Below are positions 29,947-37,612 of a stretch of 64,000 bases of DNA, in pieces. The notes beneath the pieces are model-generated. The model made no database searches and had not been told where the DNA came from. It was given only the letters and a program-made list of their open reading frames with translations. The stretch comes from Microbacterium hatanonis (GTDB lineage: Bacteria; Actinomycetota; Actinomycetes; Actinomycetales; Microbacteriaceae): the NCBI RefSeq assembly GCF_008017415.1, contig NZ_VRSV01000002.1, positions 682,001 through 746,000 of the forward strand. The letters run 5' to 3'. Every line of letters starts with the position of its first letter. Position 1 is the first letter of the stretch. Position numbers and translations under genes: made by a program.

Positions 29947-32477
29947 GCGACGCCCGGCCCTCTGGTCGGGGTGCCGTAGTCGGTGGTGCGGAGGCGGAAC
30001 GGGCGGAACAGGCGTGCGGCGATGCGGGAGGCGTCGGCGACCGGCAGCTCGAGCCCCTGCTCGACCCCGGCGTCGGGGAGGACGCGTCCGTCGAGGAGCG
30101 CGCCCCCGAGGTCGTCGCCGCCCGATCGCAGCAGCTCGGCCGCAGCATCCGTCCCGACCCGGGTCCACGGGATCTGCACGTGAGGGATGCTGCCGGAGAG
30201 CAGAAGGCGAGAGACCGCCACCATCGCGCGGTGCTCGTCGAGCGCAGCGCGCCCGGCGACGAGGGGGACGCCGCCGCCGCTGGCGAGCGGTGTCGGGGGG
30301 AGAGGGCCGGCGCCGCTGGCGAGCGGTGCCGGGGGGAGAGGGCCGGCGCCGCTGGCGAGCGGTGCCGGGGGGAGAGGAATGGGCACGAACTCGGTGAACC
30401 CGTTCGTCTCGCCCTGGATGCGGCGAAGTTCGCGCAGGTGCGCGACGCGCTCGGCGGCCGTCTCGACGTGGCCGTAGAACAGCACCGATGTCGAGCGGAA
30501 GCCCGCGCGATGGGCCGCGGTGATCGCCTCGATCCAGTGGTCGATCTCGGTGTCGCCGGGGGAGACGAGGGCGCGCACGCGCTCGCTGAGCACCTTCACG
30601 CCGGTGCCGGGGACGGTGTCGACGCCCGCCTCGCGGAGAGCGGCGAGGGCGCCGTCGAGACCGAGCCCGCCGCGGTCGGCGAGGTCCCACACGTCCTGCG
30701 GCCGATAGGCGTGCAGGTGGATGCCGGGGGCTCCGTCCTTCACCGCTCGCGCGATGCCGAGGTAGGCGCGGGGATCTTCCGCCGCATCGAGCCGCCCCTG
30801 CACGCACACCTCGGTGGCACCGAGGTCGGCCGCGTCGGCGGCGATCTGCGCGACGTCGTCGAGGCCGAACGTGCCCGGGCCGCCGCGACCGGCGGCGCGG
30901 AAGCCGGACGACGACAGATTGCGGTTGACGACGAGGCTGACGGTCTCACCGACGGTGTACCGGCGCACGTCGTCGGCGGTGGCCGCGAGGGCGTCGAGGT
31001 CGGGCCCCGTCGCCTCCAGCAGCGTCACCCACTCGGCGTCGTCGAGCGCCAGAGGATCGGCCGCGGCGGCTTCCGCGAGGCGCCGTGCGTCGCTGGTCGG
31101 TCGCCGGTCGGGTGAGGCGTTCCCGGTCGCGCGCGCGCGGCTTCCGCCCGTACCCGGGCTGGATGCCTCGTCGTCGGCGCGCTGCGCCGCGATTGCGGGG
31201 GTGCCCGAAGACGACGGCGCTGATGAGCCTGAGTACGGTTCGCGGGGTGCCGCCGTCACGTCGGCGGCCAACCCCGTCGCGGGATCGGCGAGGGCGGCGA
31301 CGGCGGCGTGGAGGGCCGGGTCGATCCACCGGGCGGCGTCGCGGACGAACGGGGGCTGGGCGGTCAGGCGCTCGCGCAGGGTGAAGCCGAGCTCGGCCGT
31401 CATGCGCGCGAGGTCGTCGAGGTGCGGCCACGGGCGCTCGGGATTGACGTGGTCGGCCGTCAGCGGCGAGATGCCGCCCCAGTCGTCGGCGCCCGCGCGC
31501 ACGAGGAGGGCGAACTCGGCAGCGTCGGAGAGGTTCGGCGGCACCTGGATGCGCATGTGGGGCCCGAAGACGAGTCGGGCCACGGCGACCGCGGCGACGT
31601 ACTCGACAAGGTCGGCGTCGGGGGCGTCCTGCATGGCCGTGCGCGGCTTCGCCCGGAAGTTCTGCACGATGATCTCCTGCACGTGCCCGTGACGCTCGTG
31701 CAGCTCGCGCATCGCGATGAGCGACTCGGCTCGATCGCGGAGGGTCTCGCCGATCCCGACGAGGATGCCCGTGGTGAACGGGATGCCCGCCGCGCCGGCC
31801 TCGTCGATCACCTTGAGCCGCAGGTCGGGGTCTTTGTCGGGCGACCCGAAGTGCACCTGCCCGGGCTCCTCGAAGAGTCGGCGCGAGGTGGTCTCGAGCA
31901 TCATGCCCATCGACGGGGCGGTGGGGCGCAGCATCCGCAATTCTTCGGCGTGCATGACACCCGGGTTCGCATGGGCGAGGAGCCCCGTCTCGGCGGTGAC
32001 CAGTCGCGCGATCGCGGCGACGTAGTCGAGGGTCGATGCATAGCCGTGCTCGTCGAGCCAGGCTCGGGCCTCGGGCCAGCGGTCCTCGGGCCGGTCGCCC
32101 AGCGTGAGCAGCACCTCTTTGCAGCCCATCGCCTGGCCCTGCCGCACGACCGCGAGCACCTGCTCGGGAGACATGAAGGCCGGCTTGCGCTTCTTCAGCA
32201 GCTGCCCCGGGGTGTCGACGAAGACGCAGTAGTGGCAGCGGTCGCGGCAGAGCGTCGTCAACGGCACGAACACCTTGCGCGAGTAGGTGATGACCGAGGG
32301 CTGGCCGGCGGCCGCGAGTCCCTCGTCACGGGTCGTCGTCGCGAGGTCGAGCAGCGCCTCGAGGTCGGCACCGGTCGCCGCGAGCAGCACCTCGGCTGCG
32401 TCGGCGTCGAGAGCCGCGCCCCCGCGGAGTGCGTCGAGCAGGTCGGCGACGGGAGATACGGTGCTGCCGACGCTCAT
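29943..32477 (-). CDS. fbiC: FO synthase (CofG-CofH fusion) with degenerate CofH half
   Basis: An 844-residue protein collinear with FbiC, which makes the F420 precursor FO from a ribityl-uracil and tyrosine. Residues 1-405 are a complete CofG half with the radical-SAM motif CRDRCHYC (Cys 77, 81, 84) and conserved TLGDRPE, PSMGMMLETTSRRLFE, GILVGIGET and VQNFRAKPRTAM. A roughly 70-residue Ser/Ala-rich linker follows. The CofH half (about 470-844) keeps LVVNRN, GATEVCVQG, DTVPGTG, YGHVET, GGFTEFVP and DDLGG. But where CofH has its CxxxCxxC motif the sequence is SSSGFRAAGRGGPG: none of the three Cys remains, and only one Cys (558) exists in the whole half. Residues 701-736 are three copies of a PLPP(A/T)PLASG(A/G)G unit. 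The CofH activity is therefore doubtful. The start is 6 bases after TAGCCT. Confidence 0.93.
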   Translation of the reverse strand: MSVGSTVSPVADLLDALRGGAALDADAAEVLLAATGADLEALLDLATTTRDEGLAAAGQPSVITYSRKVFVPLTTLCRDRCHYCVFVDTPGQLLKKRKPAFMSPEQVLAVVRQGQAMGCKEVLLTLGDRPEDRWPEARAWLDEHGYASTLDYVAAIARLVTAETGLLAHANPGVMHAEELRMLRPTAPSMGMMLETTSRRLFEEPGQVHFGSPDKDPDLRLKVIDEAGAAGIPFTTGILVGIGETLRDRAESLIAMRELHERHGHVQEIIVQNFRAKPRTAMQDAPDADLVEYVAAVAVARLVFGPHMRIQVPPNLSDAAEFALLVRAGADDWGGISPLTADHVNPERPWPHLDDLARMTAELGFTLRERLTAQPPFVRDAARWIDPALHAAVAALADPATGLAADVTAAPREPYSGSSAPSSSGTPAIAAQRADDEASSPGTGGSRARATGNASPDRRPTSDARRLAEAAAADPLALDDAEWVTLLEATGPDLDALAATADDVRRYTVGETVSLVVNRNLSSSGFRAAGRGGPGTFGLDDVAQIAADAADLGATEVCVQGRLDAAEDPRAYLGIARAVKDGAPGIHLHAYRPQDVWDLADRGGLGLDGALAALREAGVDTVPGTGVKVLSERVRALVSPGDTEIDHWIEAITAAHRAGFRSTSVLFYGHVETAAERVAHLRELRRIQGETNGFTEFVPIPLPPAPLASGAGPLPPAPLASGAGPLPPTPLASGGGVPLVAGRAALDEHRAMVAVSRLLLSGSIPHVQIPWTRVGTDAAAELLRSGGDDLGGALLDGRVLPDAGVEQGLELPVADASRIAARLFRPFRLRTTDYGTPTRGPGVA
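30270..30377 (-). repeat. 3 x 36-bp in-frame tandem repeat inside fbiC
   Basis: Three head-to-tail 36-bp units, each centred on CGCTGGCGAGCGGTG (about 30278, 30314 and 30350), almost identical and encoding 12 residues each (PLPPAPLASGAG type). The period keeps the reading frame. It sits where intact CofH proteins have a conserved loop before the (H/N)R.AVH helix. Such near-identity suggests a recent expansion. Confidence 0.85.
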
Positions 32478-32483
32478 GGATTC

Positions 32484-32489
32484 AGGCTA
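32484..32489 (-). promoter_or_regulatory. -10 element, leaderless fbiC
   Basis: TAGCCT on the minus strand, 6 bases before the fbiC ATG at 32477. Confidence 0.55.
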
Positions 32490-32580
32490 TCCCGCCTCCC
32501 GCGCGCCGGGGCCGACGGTCGTGCGGTGGATCGTTGTCGTCCTGTGAGCATCCGGCCCGGAATGAGACGTCGACCGCTGG

Positions 32581-32586
32581 CAGGAT
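32581..32586 (+). promoter_or_regulatory. possible -10 element of the 136-residue gene
   Basis: CAGGAT, 6 bases before ATG 32593. It fits the spacing but lacks the leading T, so it is weaker. The 115-base region 32478-32592 thus holds two divergent promoters. Confidence 0.35.
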
Positions 32587-32592
32587 GGAGAC

Positions 32593-33003
32593 ATGGTCTC
32601 CCTCCTGCTCGATTCGACACAGCTCGAGGTCGTGCTGTCGCCGACCGAGAAGGCCATGTCGTTCCGGCGCGGCAACCTGAGGGTGCCGCGGGAGACGATC
32701 GTGCGCGCCCAGCTCACCGACGACGCCTGGACGTGGCTGCGCGGCGTTCCGAACCCGGGCATCTACCTGCCCGTCGCGGTTGCGATGGGCACGTGGAAGT
32801 CCGCCGGAGGCAACGATCTGGTGCTCATCCGTCGGCGCCGGTCGAGCGTGGTCATCGACCTCGAGGGCCACGACGAGTTCGAACGGCTGATCCTCACGAC
32901 GCAGCACGGCGCCTCGCTGCTCCAAGCTCTGCGCCTGGAGGTCGACGGCGAACCCGAGGACGTCGCCGCGATCGCGAAGAAGAAGCCCCGCCGACGGGGC
33001 TGA
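32593..33003 (+). CDS. hypothetical protein
   Basis: A 136-residue soluble protein, beta-rich in its first 115 residues (SLLLDSTQLEVVLSPTEKAMSFRRGNLRVPRETI...) and ending in a basic tail (KKKPRRRG). The pattern resembles small bacterial PH-like proteins, but I cannot assign a family. It is divergent from fbiC and convergent with the ABC permease at 33010, leaving only 6 bases between the stops. Codon use is like the neighbours, so it is a genuine gene. Confidence 0.7.
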   Translation: MVSLLLDSTQLEVVLSPTEKAMSFRRGNLRVPRETIVRAQLTDDAWTWLRGVPNPGIYLPVAVAMGTWKSAGGNDLVLIRRRRSSVVIDLEGHDEFERLILTTQHGASLLQALRLEVDGEPEDVAAIAKKKPRRRG

Positions 33004-33009
33004 CCCGAG

Positions 33010-33828
33010 TCAGTCGACGTCGCGACGCCAGGTCGTGAACTGTCCGATGACGAGGAACACGACCGCGTAGCCGAGCAGCACGAGTCCGCCGACCCACCAT
33101 TCGAGCGGTTCGGTGGCGCTGGCCGCCGCGACCGACAGGGCGCTGCTGCCGACGAGCGCGTCGCCGGCGGCACCGGGGAGCAGGCGGGCGATCGGCTCGA
33201 TGCCCTCGACGAACGCGCCCGCGACACGCGCGATCGGTTCGATGAACTGGGTGAACGCCAGCACGAGCACGATGGCCACGACCTGGTTGCGCACGATCGT
33301 TCCGACGCCGAGGCCCACGAGAGCCCAGAGCGCGAACGACAGCACCATGCGGGCGAGCATGGCCCAGGTGTCGCTCTCGCCGAGCAGGGTCGGAACATCG
33401 GATGCGGCGAGCACGAGCGCACCCGGACCCACGGCGGCGATCGTTCCGATCACGCCGTAGAGGGCGCCGATCGCGAGCGCGACCACGACCTTGCCGGCGA
33501 GCACCGTGCCGCGGCGCGGGGTGGCGAGGAACGAGGGGGTGAGCGTCTTGTGCCGGAACTCCGACGTGACCATCAGCGTGCCGATGAGCAGCGGGAAGAC
33601 GTAGCCGAAGGAGGTGGCGACGCTGTAGATCACCGGCGGGAGGGTGTCGACCGGGAGGGCGGGGCCGGTGCTCCCGGGCAGGGATCCGGTGGCGACGGCG
33701 GCGAGGGCCCAGCCGAAACCGGCCGCCACGAAGGCGACGTAGACGGCGAGCACCAGGGCGAGGATCCACCAGATCGAGGTGGTGAACTGCTTGGTCAGCT
33801 CGGAGCGGGTGGCGGTTGCGAGACTCAT
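33010..33828 (-). CDS. ABC-2-type transporter permease
   Basis: A 272-residue membrane protein with about six hydrophobic segments (for example WWILALVLAVYVAFVAAGFGWAL, VATSFGYVFPLLIGTLMVTSE, VVVALAIGALYGVIGTIAAVG, LVLSFALWALVGLGVGTIV, VVAIVLVLAFTQFI, LVLLGYAVVFLVIGQF). The phrase TSEFRHKTLTPSFLATPRR is typical of ABC-2 subunits paired with CcmA-like ATPases. The start codon overlaps the ATPase stop (ATGA), and the ribosome site GGAGGAGC lies within the ATPase tail, so the two are coupled. Cargo unknown. Confidence 0.88.
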   Translation of the reverse strand: MSLATATRSELTKQFTTSIWWILALVLAVYVAFVAAGFGWALAAVATGSLPGSTGPALPVDTLPPVIYSVATSFGYVFPLLIGTLMVTSEFRHKTLTPSFLATPRRGTVLAGKVVVALAIGALYGVIGTIAAVGPGALVLAASDVPTLLGESDTWAMLARMVLSFALWALVGLGVGTIVRNQVVAIVLVLAFTQFIEPIARVAGAFVEGIEPIARLLPGAAGDALVGSSALSVAAASATEPLEWWVGGLVLLGYAVVFLVIGQFTTWRRDVD

Positions 33829-35054
33829 CGCTGCTCCTCCTCGGCGGGGTCGCTCTCGGCGGGCGGCACCACGTCGATCACGCCGGTGGCGGCGACGGCG
33901 AAGGCCGCGGTCGACGGCGCCGGCTCGGGCTCGGGGGAGTCGGTCGCTGAGCTCGTCGAAGCGTCGGACGGCGTGGCCCCTTCGGCAGGCGCAGGGGCCT
34001 GCGGGGGCTCAGGGGCCGACTCGGGCTGGGCCTCGGGGGCCTGTTCGGGCTGGGGCTCGAGAGCCGGCTCGGGCTCAGGGGTCGGCTCAGGCGAAGGAAC
34101 CGGCTCGGACTCGACCGCGGGAAGCGGAGGGCTCGGCGCAGCATCCGCCGGGGGCGCGACGACCACGCCGTTGACGAGGTCGAGGAAGATCTCCTCGAGC
34201 CCGGCCCCGCGGCGTTGCAGGCTCGACAGCACGACGCCTGCCGCGCCGGCGATCGCGCCCACCTCCGCCGGTTCGACCCGGTGAACGGTCAGGCCGTTGC
34301 GCAGCACCGCGTACTCGAGTCCGGCGGCCTCGATCGCGGCGATGAGGGCCGCGCGGTCGGGGGCGTCGACGATCGTCGCGTGTTCGCTGCGTTCGGCGAG
34401 GTCTTCGATACCGCCCTGGAAGACGAGCTTGCCCGAGGCGATGATGAGCAGGGCGTCGACGGTCTGCTGCACTTCGGCCAGCAGGTGAGACGAGATGAGC
34501 ACGGTGCGGCCTTCGCCGGCGAGGGTGCGCAGCAGGCCCCGCATCCAGCGGATCCCCTCGGGGTCAAGGCCGTTCGTGGGCTCGTCCAGCACGAGCACGC
34601 CGGGGTCGCCGAGCAGCGCCGAGGCGAGACCGAGCCGCTGACGCATGCCGAGCGAGTAGCCGCCGACCTTGCGCCCGCCGACGTCGGAGAGCCCGACGAG
34701 CCCGAGCACCTCGTCGACGCGGGCGCGGGGGACGCCCCCCGCATCGGCGTAGACCTTGAGGTGGTTCGCGGCGGTGCGCCCGGGATGGAAGCTCGATGCT
34801 TCGAGCGCGGCGCCCACGCTCTGCAGGGGTCGGTCGAGCTTGTCGTAGGTGCGCCCGCCGATCGTGGCGGTGCCCTCCGTCGGGCGGACGAGTCCGAGCA
34901 GCATCCGCAGCGACGTCGTCTTCCCGGCGCCGTTCGGCCCCAGGAAGCCGGTCACCAGGCCCGGCTCGACGCGAGCCGTGAGGCCGTCGACCGCGGTCAC
35001 CGGGCCGAAGCGCTTGACGAGCCCGGAGAATTCCAGCACCTGTCCGTCTGGCAT
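33825..35054 (-). CDS. ABC transporter ATPase with long Pro/Glu-rich tail
   Basis: A 409-residue ATPase of the CcmA type. Walker A is GPNGAGKTT, the signature is YSLGMRQRLGLA, Walker B is VLVLDEPTNGLD, and the H-loop is ISSHLLAEV. The usual protein ends near residue 296 (LEEIFLDLVNG). Here about 113 more residues follow, made of Pro-Glu-Ala-Ser repeats (EPTPEPEPALEPQPEQAPE type), then a mildly hydrophobic patch and an acidic end. I see no domain in the tail; it is probably disordered. Start supported by GGGAGG before the ATG. It pairs with the permease at 33010. Confidence 0.9.
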   Translation of the reverse strand: MPDGQVLEFSGLVKRFGPVTAVDGLTARVEPGLVTGFLGPNGAGKTTSLRMLLGLVRPTEGTATIGGRTYDKLDRPLQSVGAALEASSFHPGRTAANHLKVYADAGGVPRARVDEVLGLVGLSDVGGRKVGGYSLGMRQRLGLASALLGDPGVLVLDEPTNGLDPEGIRWMRGLLRTLAGEGRTVLISSHLLAEVQQTVDALLIIASGKLVFQGGIEDLAERSEHATIVDAPDRAALIAAIEAAGLEYAVLRNGLTVHRVEPAEVGAIAGAAGVVLSSLQRRGAGLEEIFLDLVNGVVVAPPADAAPSPPLPAVESEPVPSPEPTPEPEPALEPQPEQAPEAQPESAPEPPQAPAPAEGATPSDASTSSATDSPEPEPAPSTAAFAVAATGVIDVVPPAESDPAEEEQR

Positions 35055-35155
35055 GCCGAAACCTCCCGTTCATGCGTGCGTTCCTTCCATCTTGGCGGAA
35101 ACACCCCCCGATCCCGCATTTCCTTCCGTCTCTGACCGTGCCGCGCCCGGCGCGC

Positions 35156-35161
35156 TACCGT
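35156..35161 (+). promoter_or_regulatory. -10 element, leaderless hydrolase gene
   Basis: TACCGT, 6 bases before the GTG at 35168. Confidence 0.5.
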
Positions 35162-35167
35162 GACGGA

Positions 35168-36229
35168 GTGGATGCTGCGACCGAACCCCGTGTGATCGCC
35201 CGAGCCGCGAGCGGGCTCGGACGCCTCACGCTGGATCGCCCGAAAGCCCTGAACGCGCTCGACCTCGGCATGGTGAGGAGTCTCCGCACGGCGCTCGACG
35301 AATGGGAGCACGAGCCCGACGTCGGGATCGTGCTGCTCGACGGAGCCGGTGACCGCGGGTTCTGCGCCGGCGGTGACGTGCGCGGGCTCGCCGACCAGAT
35401 CCGTTCCGGCGACCCGGACGCGGCGGGTGTCTTCTTTCGCGACGAGTACGCCCTGAACGCCCGCATCGCCGAGTACCCGACGCCGATCGTCGTCTTCGCC
35501 GACGGCATCACGATGGGCGGGGGCATCGGCCTGGCCGGGCACGCGACCGTACGCGTCGTCACCGAGCGGTCGATGCTCGCGATGCCCGAGACCCGAATCG
35601 GCTTCACGCCCGACGTCGGCGGCAGCTGGCTGCTCGGCCGGGCGCCCGGCCGTCTCGGCGAGTACCTCGCTCTGACGGGCGCGTCGATGAACGGCGCGGA
35701 CGCCGTCTACGCCGGCTTCGCCGACCACGTCGTCCCGAGTGAGAACCTCGACGCGCTGCGCGACGCCCTCGAGACGCGGGCCGATCCGTCCACGCCGGCC
35801 GAGATGGTGCTGCTCTTCGACGAGACCCCGCCGCCGTCCCCGCTCGAGGCGGCCCGGGTATGGATCGACGACGCGTTCGCCGCCGAGACCGTGGGCGAGA
35901 TCGTCGAACGTCTGCGCGCACGGCCGGAGCCCGAAGCCGCCGCCACCGCCGACACGCTCGGCGAGCTCTCGCCCACGGCGCTGGTCGTGACGCTCGAGGC
36001 CGTCCGCCGCGCCCGCTCGCTGCCGCACCTCCGTGCGGCGCTCGAGCAGGAGTACGGGCTCGTGCTGTGGTTCGCCGCGACCCAGCCCGACCTGCTCGAG
36101 GGCATCCGCGCGCAGCTCGTCGACAAGGACCGCTCGCCCCGGTGGGCTCCGGCGTCGCTCGACGAGATCGCCCCCGCCACGCTCGCCGAGGCGTTCGCCC
36201 ATCGACCCGCCACCCCGCTCTGGAGTTGA
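35168..36229 (+). CDS. 3-hydroxyisobutyryl-CoA hydrolase-like enoyl-CoA hydratase family protein
   Basis: A 353-residue crotonase-fold protein. The length, GDRGFCAGGDVRGLADQIRSGDP, YPTPIVVFADGITMGGGIGLAGHATVRVVTERSMLAMPE and IGFTPDVGGSW match 3-hydroxyisobutyryl-CoA hydrolases of valine breakdown; the C-terminal extension (about 250-353) is the feature that separates them from plain enoyl-CoA hydratases. Expected to act on short branched acyl-CoAs in the cytoplasm. The GTG start is fixed by the leaderless -10 spacing. The next gene starts one base after its stop. Confidence 0.85.
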   Translation: MDAATEPRVIARAASGLGRLTLDRPKALNALDLGMVRSLRTALDEWEHEPDVGIVLLDGAGDRGFCAGGDVRGLADQIRSGDPDAAGVFFRDEYALNARIAEYPTPIVVFADGITMGGGIGLAGHATVRVVTERSMLAMPETRIGFTPDVGGSWLLGRAPGRLGEYLALTGASMNGADAVYAGFADHVVPSENLDALRDALETRADPSTPAEMVLLFDETPPPSPLEAARVWIDDAFAAETVGEIVERLRARPEPEAAATADTLGELSPTALVVTLEAVRRARSLPHLRAALEQEYGLVLWFAATQPDLLEGIRAQLVDKDRSPRWAPASLDEIAPATLAEAFAHRPATPLWS

Positions 36230-36230
36230 G

Positions 36231-37061
36231 ATGGCCACGACGAAGAAGCGACGCCCGCGCACCTTCTCTGCCGCGCTCGACTGGTTCTTCTTCGTCTTCG
36301 CGGGTCTCGCGTCGGTCTGGCTCGCGTACCTGGGCTTCACCGAGACCTTCGCCGTCGGCTGGTGGGGCATCCCCATGGCGATCGCGTTCTGGGTGCTGCT
36401 GGCCTACCTCGTGCTGCCGCGCCTGCACCGCATCCTCACGGCCGTCTACGTGCCCGACTACTTCATCGGGCGCGCCCGCACGAGCGACGGCCTGCTCGGC
36501 GACCCGGTGAACCTCGCGTTCATGGGAACGCGCGAGCAGATCGAGGCGGCCCTCGTGGCGGCGTCGTGGCGGCCGGCCGATCCGGTGACCCTGCGGTCGT
36601 CGTGGCGCATCATCACGTCCACCGTGACGCGCCGCAGCTACGACGAGGCGCCGGTGAGTCCGCTCTTCCTGTTCGGTCGGCAGCAGGACTTCGCCTACCA
36701 GCAGGAGTTCGCCGGCAATCCCTCTCAGCGTCATCACGTGCGCTTCTGGCGATGCCCCGACGGGTGGCTCCTGCCGGGCGGCTATCGCGTCGAATGGGTC
36801 GCGGCGGGCACGTTCGACACGGCGGTGGGCCTGTCGCTGTTCACGCTCCAGGTCACCCACCGCATCGACGCCGACACCGACATCGAACGCGACCACATCG
36901 TCGGTTCCCTCACGGCGGCCGAACCGCGCGTGAAGGTCGACGTCATCCGCGACTTCTCCACCGGGTACCACTCGCGCAACGGCGGGGGCGACAGCATCCG
37001 CACCGACGGCGACCTGCCCATCCTCGATGTGAGCGCGATCGAGACGGGGGTGGCCGTATGA
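36231..37061 (+). CDS. LssY-C-domain membrane protein
   Basis: A 276-residue protein with two N-terminal membrane helices (ALDWFFFVFAGLASVWLAYLGF and IPMAIAFWVLLAYLVLPRL), followed by a soluble domain whose phrases DPVNLAFMGTREQIEAAL, WRIITSTVTRRSYDEAPVSPLFLFGRQQDFAYQ and RHHVRFWRC fit the LssY C-terminal domain. The family is associated with membrane or secretion functions but its biochemistry is unknown. It begins one base after the hydrolase stop and overlaps the next gene by ATGA, giving a three-gene unit. Confidence 0.7.
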   Translation: MATTKKRRPRTFSAALDWFFFVFAGLASVWLAYLGFTETFAVGWWGIPMAIAFWVLLAYLVLPRLHRILTAVYVPDYFIGRARTSDGLLGDPVNLAFMGTREQIEAALVAASWRPADPVTLRSSWRIITSTVTRRSYDEAPVSPLFLFGRQQDFAYQQEFAGNPSQRHHVRFWRCPDGWLLPGGYRVEWVAAGTFDTAVGLSLFTLQVTHRIDADTDIERDHIVGSLTAAEPRVKVDVIRDFSTGYHSRNGGGDSIRTDGDLPILDVSAIETGVAV

Positions 37062-37576
37062 GCCGTCGCGAAGAGCGCCCTCCCGAGAAGCGGGCGGCGT
37101 TCGAACTGCCCGCAGCCCTCGAGAGGCCGCGCGCCGACCCGTCGATGAAACGGCCGATCTCGACGACATCGGGAGCCGCGCTCGTGCTCCTGCGCGTCGC
37201 CGCGGGCCTCTACTGGCTCGTCACCGTCGCGCTGGACTGGTCGTCGTGGGTGAGCGTCTACGACGACGACCCGGCCGACCTCACCCCCGAGCTCCTGGGC
37301 GTGACGCTCGTGGTCTTCCTCGTCGTCGTCGGCGGGTTCCTGCTCGGCGAGGCCGTCTTCGGGCTGCTGATCCTGCGCGGACGCAACTTCCCGCGCGTGG
37401 TCGTGATGGTCTTCGCGGTGCTGTCGATCTCGACGGCGTTCACCGGGTGGTGGGCGCAGGGGCAGGACATCCGGGTGGGCACCACGCTGGTGACGCTGGC
37501 GCTCGACATCCTCATCCTGCTGGCGCTGTCCAGCCGCAGCGCCGCCGCGTACGCCCACCGCCGTCGGCGCGACTGA
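37058..37576 (+). CDS. membrane protein, unknown
   Basis: A 172-residue protein with a charged N-terminus of about 40 residues and four predicted membrane helices (GAALVLLRVAAGLYWLVTVAL, LLGVTLVVFLVVVGGFLLGEAVFGLLIL, VVVMVFAVLSISTAFTG, LVTLALDILILLALS), ending with a basic tail. No family recognised. It is translationally coupled to the LssY-like gene, so the two may form a membrane complex. Confidence 0.75.
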   Translation: MSRREERPPEKRAAFELPAALERPRADPSMKRPISTTSGAALVLLRVAAGLYWLVTVALDWSSWVSVYDDDPADLTPELLGVTLVVFLVVVGGFLLGEAVFGLLILRGRNFPRVVVMVFAVLSISTAFTGWWAQGQDIRVGTTLVTLALDILILLALSSRSAAAYAHRRRRD

Positions 37577-37601
37577 CAGCCCTCGCACACCCGCGTCGGG
37601 T

Positions 37602-37607
37602 TAGCCT
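37602..37607 (+). promoter_or_regulatory. -10 element, J-domain gene
   Basis: TAGCCT, 5 bases before ATG 37613; slightly closer than the usual 6-7 bases, so a short-leader start at a later codon remains possible. Confidence 0.4.
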
Positions 37608-37612
37608 GTCGG

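Noticed and set aside
30270-30377. Repeat array considered as a CRISPR
   Set aside because: The units are contiguous without spacers, stay in frame and lie inside fbiC.
29947-30807. Apparent N-terminal extension of the monooxygenase
   Set aside because: It is fbiC read out of frame. The FAD loop begins 4 residues after the GTG at 29946.
30858-30923. Frameshift as the cause of the missing CofH cysteines
   Set aside because: Homology on both sides is in the same frame and the other frames lack a CxxxCxxC pattern, so a pair of compensating frameshifts does not restore it.
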